Part shown: piece by piece, positions 1-7,692 of the stretch
Position numbering within the stretch: the first letter of the stretch is position 1
Layout of the letters: every line of letters starts with the position of its first letter
DNA from: Auxenochlorella pyrenoidosa
Taxonomy: Eukaryota; Chlorophyta; Trebouxiophyceae; Chlorellales; Chlorellaceae
Direction: 5' to 3'
Assembly (NCBI GenBank): GCA_001430745.1
Contig: KQ482066.1
Coordinates: forward strand, 20,737-34,402
Length of the DNA: 13,666 bases
Made by a program: the position numbers and the translations under genes
The notes under the pieces: model-generated
What the model saw: only the letters and a program-made list of their open reading frames with translations
What the model was told of the DNA's origin: nothing
Databases searched by the model: none

Positions 1-250
1 GGCCCCAACCGCGAAAACCCTGCAACCACCTCTGACAGCGACGCTGAACCCACAGCCTTTGAAAGGCCGTGACCGCCAATTGGCAACATTGGAAGGCAGC
101 CCTCGGCATGCCTCGCTGATGCAGGCGCCAAGCAGGCAGGCTTGCGGAGCAGGTGCACGGCATGCAGAACAGCTTCAAGCTGCCTGCCAAGCAGACCACC
201 ACAGCGCGGCACACCTGCAGCCCTGGGCGCATGCCCCCCTTCACCCCCAC
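1..250 (-). other. Intron within the GYF domain of gene A
   Basis: It follows the donor CCAAAG|GTGGGG, in phase 0. No G-x-x-Q-G-P-[FY] second half of the GYF domain can be read in any frame here. A CAG acceptor near 20 on the minus strand is followed by codons GFRGWG, which do not fit the domain spacing well. I read the stretch as intron. Confidence 0.5.
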
Positions 251-3200
251 CTTTGGGTCCTGATAAAACCACATCTTTTGCTCCTCAAGGTGGGGCAGCG
301 GCGCCGGGGCGGCCGGCGCTGGCCGCGGCGCGACGTGCGGCGGCAGCAACGGCTCGGACGCGCCCCTCTTGTAGGCAGGCACCTGCCCCGTGGGCCCCAG
401 CGGCGCAGGCGGCGCGCCGAACCGCTCGGCCCCAGCGGGCCCGGCGGCGCTGTGAGGGGCCCGGGGATCGCGGCTTGGGGGCTCATGCAGCGCCGGCAGG
501 GGTAAACCACGCCCGCTGTCGTACTGCTGCGTGCCGTAGCCGCCCATTGCTGGCGAGCGCTCAACGCCGCCGTACTGCTGGTGCTGGGGAGGCGGCAGGC
601 CCGGCTGGTTGCCGGCCCCTGAGCCGTGGCCGGGAGGCGGCGGCGCGTCTGCTGGCGGGCCAAAGCGGCTGACTCGCTGCTTCGGCGGCGGGTGTGGGGC
701 ATAGCTATTGCTGCCGTAGTGCGAAGGCCCGATTGCTGGGTAGGGATGCTGGTGCTGGTGCTGCTGCTGGTGGTGCTGCTGGTGCTGGTGGTGCTGCTGG
801 TACTGCTGCGGCGCAGCATGCTGAAACGGCTGCTGCGGCGCTTGCTGCGGCTGGATAGACTGGTATGCCAGGCCCGGCATGCCGCCCATGCTGCCAGCAA
901 TGCCGGCGCCTGTCCCTTGCTGCGGAGGCTGGTACGCCGGGCCGCTGCCGCCGCTGAAGCCCGGTGCGCCAGTGGGCCCAGCAAATGCAGTGGGTGCACG
1001 TTGTGGGCCATCAAGCTGCGGCTGCTGCAGCCCTGGGTGCTGCTGCTGCTGGAAGTGTGCTGGGCCGGGCGGGGGGGGTCCAGGCATGAAGGGACCAGGC
1101 GGCGGCGCCCCCAGGCTGCCTGCCTGCATGCCAGCAGGACCCGCGCCAGCCGCTCCGTTCAAGCCCGGCCCAGCACCCATCAGCTGGAGCTCCGGCAGGC
1201 CTGCAGGCGCGCCGCCATGCAGCCCACCCTGCTGCTCAGGCGGTCCAGCGTGGCTGAACGGCGGTCTGCCGTGCTGCGGCGGCCCGCCAAAAGCGCCGCC
1301 GCCGGCGACGGGCATCTCGTCGCTCGGCCGGCTGAAGTGCACCGCCGGCGGAGGCGGCCGCCGCCAGGGGCCGCCCCGCTCGGGGCTGCGGGAAGCCGGC
1401 CGCCGCCGGCCAGCATACCCGCTGGCCTCCCGCCCCTGCCACCGCCGCCCAGGAGCGCCCATGGCGTCGTGCCGCCTGTCGTGCCCATCATACCGCACAC
1501 CGCGCCCGTCGTACCGCTGCTCGCGTGCGTCCCAGCCGGGCTCGTGGGCGGGCTGCCCCTCCAGCCGCCGCTCCGGCCGGCGGTAGGCCATGGGGTTGTG
1601 CGTCTGCCAGCCGTGGGTGCGGGGGCTCAGCTGGGTGCCGGGCGCCTGGGCCGCGCGGTCGTGGCGCTGGCTGCTGCCGCCATCGTGGTGCGCGCGGGCG
1701 GCTGCAAGGGACAGGGCGGCACGTGAGGGGTTGGTGCCCAGGCCGCCCACTGACAGCCAGGCCGCCCGCCCCTCCGGGGAATGCTCGCGCCTGCACCCTG
1801 GCAGCCCGGAAATGCGCACCCAGAAGCGGGATGCCGCATCCCTACCTCTGCTAGGGGACTGGGAGCGGCGGCTGCGCTCGCGCCCATCCCCAGCCCCGCT
1901 GCGCTCTCGCTCCCGGCGGCCGCCCTCGCAGCGGCTGCCCTCTGCGCTGCGGCTCCGTGATGGCCTGAGCTCGCAAGGGATGAAATGGTACAAGGAATTT
2001 GTGAAAGGGGGAGGGAGGACACGAGGCTGCAGGCAGGCAGGCGGGCGTGTGGGGAGGTGCGTTTTATTGACACTTTGGAAGGGGTGAGCCACGTGTCAAT
2101 GCACACATCAAGATAACTCAAAAGATAACTCAAGTGCCATGCAGCTGCTCCTCTCCTTCCCATTTTCACCTTTCCAGTTCCCACTCCCCACCTGCGCTCA
2201 GTGGATGCACCCCGACCAGTGCTGGGCGCAGCACCAGCAGCAGCGGGTGCAGCTGCGGCCTGTGTGTGTCGGCCAGGAGCCAGCCTTGGGTCCCGGCTGG
2301 CTGCCCCAGGCTCCTTGCTACCAGGATGGGGTTCCTTGCTGCCTCCAGAGCCCACAGCAGCCCTGCATGTGCAGCAGGAGGCAGTTGCAGCGAGCCAGGG
2401 TGGGCAGGTGCCACGGCAGCGTCTTGGGCAGGCGCAGGCCGAGCCTGCAGCGCGGTGCCACCCTGTGCTGCAAGCTAAGGTGTGTCACTTGCTGCGCGTG
2501 GCGTGCATGGCCTCGCACCAGTTCAGTGCAGGCGCTGCTGTGGTCCTGCATTTCAAAGCAGCCACCCACCGGTCTGTTGCACCCGCCGCGGTCCCTCCCT
2601 TGTCCTCAAAGACCAGCAGGGGGAGGTCAGCTGGCACATGTGGCTGCTCGGCCGGGCCGCCGCCGGCGCCGTCGCGCGGCGCGGCAGGCGTCTGCGCACA
2701 CTGGCCCTCAGCCGCAGCCCGGGCATGGCCTGGGACCAACGCGGCAGGCGGCGACGTTTGGGCTGAGTCCGCATTCTTGGAGGCAGCCCCCAGCAGTTCT
2801 TTCTCGATTTCGGGGGTCTGCACAGCCGCAGCAGCTGCGCCTGTGGTCGCAGGGGGCGTGGCAGCGGGGCCCCCCGCCGCTGGCGCGGCCTCCACGCTGC
2901 CTTGATGCTCGTCAGCCGTGCCTGGTGCAACCGCCTCCCCCAGCAAGGGCTGCCCGGCGAGGCTCTCTCCATCCATGCCTGCTGCTTCCGCCTCCACCGG
3001 CGTTTCTGCTGCTGCCTGCACCTCATGTGCGCTGGCATCCAACCCGCCTGCTGCAGCAGCTGCTGCTGGCGCTGCGGCCGCCTCGGCATGAGGAGCAGGC
3101 TCCTCCGCCTGATCGGGTGCAGCGTCTGCTGCAGCTGGAGCCACCACTGCCTCGGCGGGTGGCACAGAGGCAGGCTTGTGCTCGTGTGGCATGCCCTCTG

Positions 3201-3513
3201 CAGGCCCGAGCTCAGCCATGATCTGAGCAGCCGGCTTAGGCAGATGCTCAGGCGGTGAGGATGCCTCCACACCGTGAGCATTTGCCAGAACTCCCCCAGC
3301 CTGCTCGCCTGCGGTCTGCTCCCCAATTGGCTTGCCCAGCCGCGGCTGTCCCGCCCCCTGAACCACAGCTCCGACCGCCGGTGCGGGCGCTTCAGGCGCA
3401 GCTCTCTCCGCCTCGGTTGACGGCTGCAGCTCTGGCTGGATCCCTTCCTGCTGCCGCTGCTCAATCACAGCATCGTCCGTATCCGATGAAAGGGCTATGA
3501 AATCGTCGCTCAT
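251..3513 (-). CDS. GYF-domain protein with RS-rich and Pro/Gln-rich regions (gene A, 3' end outside window)
   Basis: Three exons join in phase: 3513-2570 (ATG at 3513), 1964-1846 and 1701-251, giving 838 open codons. The last donor (AAG|GTGGGG) leads into an intron running to the window edge. Residues 1-314 are acidic and Ala-rich, opening with a possible SUMO-interacting stretch (FIALSSDTDD). Residues 315-354 are RS-rich (PSRSRS, RERSRRSQSPSR). Residues 355-820 are low complexity: Arg/Asp/Gly-rich, then Pro/Gly-rich, then a His/Gln tract near 655-673. Residues 831-838 (MWFYQDPK) match the W-x-Y-x-D-P start of a GYF domain; the G-P-F/Y half should lie beyond the window. GYF domains bind proline-rich peptides, often in splicing or mRNA control, so a nuclear RNA-processing adaptor is inferred. 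The 605-bp first intron is long for this locus; its phase-2/phase-1 match supports one gene, but two separate genes cannot be excluded. Confidence 0.68.
746..835 (-). repeat. CAG/CAC tract encoding a His/Gln-rich stretch in gene A
   Basis: On the minus strand a run of CAG and CAC codons encodes alternating Gln and His at about residues 655-673 (QQHHQHQQHHQQQ), preceded by further Gln-rich sequence (QAPQQPFQ). On the plus strand the same DNA reads as CTG/GTG repeats and gives a false Leu/Val-rich membrane-like ORF. Confidence 0.8.
1965..2569 (-). other. Long first intron of gene A, 605 bp
   Basis: Donor GACCG|GTGGGT and acceptor CTCAG|GCC. It joins a phase-2 exon end to a one-base completion (CG+G, Arg). 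The stretch around 1975-2180 is visibly more AT-rich than its surroundings. It contains an AATAAA on the minus strand near 2065 and a perfect 12-bp tandem duplication at 2110-2133. No RNA gene or convincing extra exon was found inside. Alternatively, the AT-rich part could be a boundary between two genes. Confidence 0.5.
2110..2133. repeat. 12-bp perfect tandem duplication
   Basis: AAGATAACTCAA occurs twice back to back, inside the long first intron of gene A, in an AT-rich island. No function is evident. Confidence 0.85.
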
Positions 3514-4070
3514 GGCGTCCTGGTTGAGCTCCCTGGTTTGCCGGAAGGTGATGGGGAGTGCAACCCGCTCTAGTCATGCCCCGAGGACCGTTCGCTGACC
3601 GCGAGGCATCAGGACAGTGTAATATTCAATTGGAATGCCCAGAAGACGCACGCCCAAGTCCATGCCGAGCACGGCGCAGCAGGCGCGTGAATTGGCTATG
3701 AGACTGTCCGGCTAGGTTCTCGAGTGCTTGGCAAAGGTTCCTGGACGGAGGCTGCGACGCTGCGCCTTCTTCCCGCCTCCGAGTTCGCCATACTTGCCAT
3801 CACGGCCCCTGTCCACCGACTCGACCTCTCGGGTGCGGCTGTCGGTGCGTGGCTAGCGCCTGGATCGTCGGTCTGCGTCGCATTGCGCCCTCGCCCGCCA
3901 TCCGACTCCATCCTCCCGGCCCGAGAACCTCCCTGCACCCTCTCTCCCTTGGTCTTCCAGGGGACAGACACACCGGGCCGCAGCTGAACCGTGCAGCTCC
4001 CGTGCAGCCCTTCGCCTCCCCCGATTGACTTCGACCCGCTCAGCCAGGCAGCCTGTCGCCTCCGAGCGAC
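3514..4070. promoter_or_regulatory. Divergent promoter and 5' UTR region between genes A and B
   Basis: These 557 bp separate the start codons of the two GYF-domain genes. I see no coding exon. Two ATTGG motifs (3629-3633 and 3691-3695) read as CCAAT boxes toward gene A, about 120 and 180 bp upstream of its ATG. A sequence TTCCCGCC at 3770-3777 is a 7-of-8 match to an E2F-type site. No clear TATA box faces either gene. Transcription starts are unknown, so the split into promoter and UTR cannot be drawn. Confidence 0.5.
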
Positions 4071-6872
4071 ATGTACCGGCGCGGGCGCTCGCCGCCCCGC
4101 GGCTACGGCGAGCCCTTGGGCAGGCGACGCTCTCCGCCGCCCGACCTGCGGCGCCGCCTCAGCCCGCCGCGCTACCTCGGCCCGCCTCCAGGTGTGCAGC
4201 AGTGCAGCAGCAGCAGCAGCAGTGGGTGTGACAGGCTCATTGGCAGCAGTGGAAGAGGATGTGGCGGGATGCATGGGGCCAGCGGCAGGCAGCAAGCTCC
4301 TGGGTGACTGCGGGCGAAAGCAGCTCGTTGCATTTGTGCATGCGCCCTCTCATGGCCGCACTCTCAGCCGTCGTGGGTGTCCTTTCACACCACCAGTGCG
4401 TTCTGGCAGCCACAGCACTTGGTTGGGGTCAGGAAGCAGACTGGCACTCGGCCAGCCTCTCCTGCCCCGCTTGGGTGGCTGCTTGCGATGTGGGAGCAGC
4501 TCTGCAGCGGCAGCTCCAGAACCAGCAGCAGTTGTGCAGGGGCAGGCACGCCTGCTGCACCGTGCCGCCCTGGCGGCTGCCTGCTGGTGCAGCCTGCCTT
4601 CCCGGCAGCCCGGGTTCAGCTGCGGCGCGCCAGTGCTCCTGCAGGTGACCTGCGCGGCCCTCCGCCGCTGCTTGACCGGCGGTCGCCACCCAGGGGAGGG
4701 CCCCCGCCCGTCCTGCCACCACGGTGAGTGCCGCGCACGGTCTTGAACCCCATGCTGCCTCGATTCCTTCTCCACTTGGCGGCTGCCGCCAGCGCCGGAC
4801 ACTTGATCACCGCCCTTGACTCCGCTTATGCGTGCGGCACGCTCAACTTCCCCACCCCGCATGCCCCGCCGCCCCTCCTTGCAGCGACGACCTCATCCCC
4901 TCGGTGCGCGTGACCTTCAAGAACCCGCTGCAGCGCCCAGAGGACGACCCCAACAACATCCCCATCCAGCCGCGCCACCCGCCCGCCCGCACGTCTGTGG
5001 TCGTGGTGCCTGTGAGGGCGCCTGCAAACGGCAGGGCCAGCGGCGCGCGGTCCCCACCAGCACGGCAGCGCAGCAGGTGGGTGCCATGGCAGGCCGCATG
5101 TTGGCATGGATATTTTCAAGGCAGGCAGGCAGCAGGGACTGCAATTCATTGCCTTGCAGGGTTTCTTTTGTGGCGGGTTTTCTTGCCACAACCCCTCCTC
5201 CTCAAGATGTTATCCTTGCCCTCCTTCACCTGCTCCAGGTCCCCGCGACGACGCCGTGCAGCTTCACCCCCACGCGCCCGCTCGCCCCCCCGGCGCATGA
5301 GCCCGCCACGCCGCATGAGCCCGCCGCCTCCCCGCCGCGGCGTGAGCCCGCCCCCGCCCTTCATGGACCGCATGCCGCCGCCGGGAATGCGCGGGCGCTC
5401 GCCACCGCCGCCGCTGCGAGGCATGCCCCCGCCGGGCTACGGCCGCCGCCGCAGCCTCAGCCCGCCACCTTTTGCTCGCGGCCCGCCGCCACCCGACATG
5501 ATGGGCCCGCCGCCAGGCATGCGGTGAGTGCCGTGCAGATGTGGACAGGCGGATGGCATGCTGGTGCCGGAAGTTTCTTCAGGTTTGACATCAACATGCA
5601 AGCGGCAAACTCGTGCGAGCCGCATCCACACCCTCAGGTGGCCCCTTTGCCCCGTCCCCTGGCTGCAGGGGTCCGCCTGGCCGCCCGCTGTCTCCACCGC
5701 GCATGGGGCGCCCGCTGTCTCCTCCACGCATGGGACGTCCACTCTCGCCGCCACACATGGGCCGCCCTCTTTCGCCGCCCCGCATGGGCCGCCCTCTCTC
5801 GCCGCCCCGCATGGGCCGCCCGCTGTCGCCGCCCCGCATGGGCCGCCCCCTCTCCCCTCCGCGTATGGGCCGCCCGCTGTCGCCACCACGGCGCCGCAGC
5901 CCGCCTGGCATGAGGATGGGGCCTGGCCCAGAGCGCGGCTTCCCCCCGCTGGATGCCAGGGGCCCTCCGCCGGGGCCCGGCCCCCGCGGCGGCTTCCCCG
6001 AGCCGATGGACATTGCTCCCAGCAGCCGCGGCGGCCCACCACCGCTGGACAACCGCCGCGGCCCGCCCCCAGGGCCCGGCCCTGTGCCCAACGGCCGGGG
6101 CGGCCAAGCCCCAGGGCCCTCGCCCGCTGCCCAGCGCATCGGACGTGGCAGCAGCCCACGCGGCGGCGGCGGCGGCGGCAGCGGCACTCGCGCCGCTGCG
6201 GCGGCGCGCTCGGACTCCAAGGTGCCAGTGGATGCTGAGCGCATGCGGCAGATGCCAACCGCCAAGCTGGAGCAACGGGAGCTGGCGCGCCTGGCTGCTG
6301 AGCCCACGGTCAACAGCTTCTACTACATCGACCCTCAGGTGGGTGCTGTGCCACAAGCTGGCATGCCTGCCGCTTCACCAAGCACTCATTCCAGCCAGGT
6401 GGACTAGCCTGACTGGCTTACTGCCGGACGTGCGCGCAGAAATCAGTCCTTCAGGGAGCATCGCTGCGCTGCTGCCTGCGCCCTTGGCGTCTCCCTACAT
6501 TTCCTGGGCGCTTGCCATGCCTGCGGCTGCAGGGCAAAATCCAGGGCCCGTACAGCATCACACAGTTCCAGGATTGGATGAAGTATCTCAAGTGAGGTCG
6601 CTGCCCTGCCTGTCTGTGCGGCTGTGCCACACCAACTGAAAAGGGATCACACTGCTGCCCCAGCCTGCCTGCAGCGGCCCACTGCTGGCCCCACTCGGTG
6701 CCTGTCACTAGCCTGACCCCTCCCCTTCCCATCCCGGCGGACCCACCGCAGAGACGCCACCGCGGACCAGCACCGCCTGGCGTACGACCAGTTCTGCTCC
6801 GTGTCGGTGTGGCGCCAGGGCATGCACAAGCGCGTGCCGCTTGTGGACCTGCTCGGCGCTGCGCCTCAGTGA
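4071..6872 (+). CDS. RS/SP-rich protein with C-terminal GYF domain (gene B)
   Basis: Seven exons: 4071-4191, 4645-4723, 4885-5076, 5239-5523, 5669-6338, 6533-6591 and 6752-6872. All junctions are GT-AG and phase-consistent, giving 508 residues. The N-terminus (MYRRGRSPPRGYGEP) is RS-like. Residues 67-130 form a less repetitive block (DDLIPSVRVTFKNPLQRPED) that I do not recognise. Residues 131-226 are Arg/Ser/Pro-rich with PPPGM and PPPGY motifs. Residues 230-301 are eight copies of GRPLSPPRM. The C-terminus is a GYF domain: FYYIDPQ, then GKIQGPYSITQFQDWM across an intron, then VSVWRQGMHKRVPLVDLL before the stop. The first aromatic is F rather than W, and the GYF tripeptide itself is absent, replaced by a longer loop. 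Family knowledge suggests a proline-rich-peptide adaptor; the RS/SP content suggests nuclear speckles or splicing. It is transcribed divergently from gene A. Confidence 0.82.
4192..4644 (+). other. First intron of gene B, 453 bp, with a short CAG run
   Basis: Donor CCAG|GTGTGC and acceptor CTGCAG|GTGACC; phase 1 joins to GGT (Gly). A short CAG run lies near 4196-4222. No RNA gene or conserved exon is visible inside, and the small ORFs through it look like composition artefacts. Confidence 0.6.
5679..5894 (+). repeat. Eight tandem 27-bp units encoding GRPLSPPRM
   Basis: Starting in exon 5 of gene B, eight consecutive 27-nt units encode GRPLSPPRM. The only residue changes are H for R in unit 3 and R for M in unit 8. 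The DNA differs at many third codon positions between units (for example CTG/CTC/CTT for Leu, TCT/TCG/TCC for Ser, CGC/CGT for Arg), so protein identity is kept while the DNA has drifted. Residues are about 230-301. Confidence 0.93.
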
Positions 6873-7120
6873 CCGGCGAGCTGCGGAGCAGCGCTTGTCG
6901 GCTGCCCCAGCCCTTGCTTTCGCTGCATGCATCTCGCATGTTTTCTTACACCATTATAAATGTGTACATCCTGAAACTCGCTTGCCGGGCCTGTACCCTG
7001 CTGCCTTTCCCCCCAGCCTCCTCTGCTCCGTGCCCCTCCTGCTCCCTCTGGCCCCTCTGCAACGTGCGCTGCTCTACCTGTCTGGCCCCTACCTTTCTGG
7101 GCCCTTAGATCCAACCCTGC

Positions 7121-7125
7121 TGTAA
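7121..7125 (+). terminator. Putative chlorophyte polyadenylation signal TGTAA for gene B
   Basis: TGTAA lies about 250 bp after the gene B stop codon. TGTAA (not AATAAA) is the usual polyadenylation signal in chlorophyte green algae. The spacing fits a normal 3' UTR. Confidence 0.5.
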
Positions 7126-7424
7126 AGCTGCTGATACTGACTGCAGGCTCACATTGCCTGGGATCGTGAATAGGTGCAGGACTGGGCAAGATGTTGACTT
7201 TAGAGTTGGGGAACAATATACAGACAGACAGATGGCCTCACCTCAATGTCACGTTCAGCGTGACCGAGGCGCCTGCTCTGCCGCCAGGCACCTTGCATGT
7301 TGCAACCAGGGAAGCAGGCTTCTTCCGCAGCTCATATCATTGCTTGTCGCCCAACTTTGTTAGATGCGAACAGCTCTCGTCTGAGCTATCTTCTTGCACT
7401 TGCAAGCTGAAGTTGTTTGAAGTT

Positions 7425-7432
7425 TTTCCCGC
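7425..7432 (+). promoter_or_regulatory. E2F/DP-type site TTTCCCGC upstream of EXO1
   Basis: TTTCCCGC is a perfect match to the E2F consensus TTTSSCGC and lies about 260 bp before the EXO1 ATG. E2F controls S-phase and DNA repair genes in plants, algae and animals, so S-phase control of EXO1 is a reasonable inference. A single 8-bp site in GC-rich DNA can also occur by chance. Confidence 0.45.
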
Positions 7433-7506
7433 GGCACCTCGTTCCGCGCCCCATTCATCATCGCCCTGTGAGATCGATTTGGTTCGCATGCCCCTTGTAC
7501 GCAGTG

Positions 7507-7608
7507 ATGGCGGACAGACCAGGCTGGCTGGCGGCAGCTGCTGCAGCCGGGCCGCCGCTGCCTGCCGCCGCCGTGGCTCGAGCAGCGTCCCTCCCCTGCC
7601 CATACTGA
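7507..7608 (+). other. Possible upstream ORF before EXO1 (33 codons)
   Basis: ATG at 7507 opens a 33-codon frame (MADRPGWLAAAAAAGPPLP and on) ending in TGA at 7606, 84 bp before the EXO1 ATG. A second five-codon ORF (ATG at 7646, TAG at 7661) lies closer. Both matter only if the EXO1 transcript starts upstream of them, which the sequence cannot show. No peptide homology is recognised. Confidence 0.25.
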
Positions 7609-7692
7609 TCTCCACTTGGTCTGCAGGCTAGTATTTCGTGCATACATGGTGCTGGGCCACTAGCATAGCATCTCGCGGTACCTGTGTGCTCG

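Larger units (their letters stand above)
6873..7692. other. Intergenic region: gene B 3' UTR and EXO1 upstream region
   Basis: No confident protein or RNA gene lies in these 820 bp. The first 270 bp or so are the likely 3' UTR of gene B, ending near the TGTAA at 7121. The remainder carries the EXO1 promoter and 5' UTR, including a perfect E2F-type site at 7425 and two short upstream ORFs. The TTATAAA at 6954 sits in the probable 3' UTR and is unlikely to be a promoter element. A 92-codon minus-strand ORF (7337-7615) has no recognisable features. Confidence 0.6.

Noticed and set aside
1..40. Acceptor near 20 on the minus strand giving GFRGWG as the second half of gene A's GYF domain
   Set aside because: The spacing does not match G-x-x-x-G-P and too little sequence remains to judge.
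879..1586. Cys/Gly/Pro-rich plus-strand ORF
   Set aside because: Antisense frame of the same exon, kept open by high GC; no domain recognised.
626..1726. Long plus-strand ORF with a Leu/Val-rich, membrane-like stretch
   Set aside because: It is the antisense of gene A exon 3. The hydrophobic run is the complement of CAG/CAC codons, and the minus-strand frame joins in phase to a GYF motif.
2139..3221. 360-codon plus-strand ORF
   Set aside because: It overlaps gene A exon 1 and its intron antisense; composition is Arg/Pro/Gln noise with no motif.
5437..6356. Long minus-strand ORFs across gene B exon 5
   Set aside because: Mirror frames of the 27-bp repeat array; the plus frame has consistent splice sites, drifted synonymous sites and a GYF domain.
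6954..6960. TTATAAA as a TATA box for EXO1
   Set aside because: It lies 740 bp upstream, before gene B's probable polyA signal, so it is within the gene B 3' UTR.
7337..7615. 92-codon minus-strand ORF in the EXO1 upstream region
   Set aside because: No recognisable domain and no splice or promoter context; likely chance.
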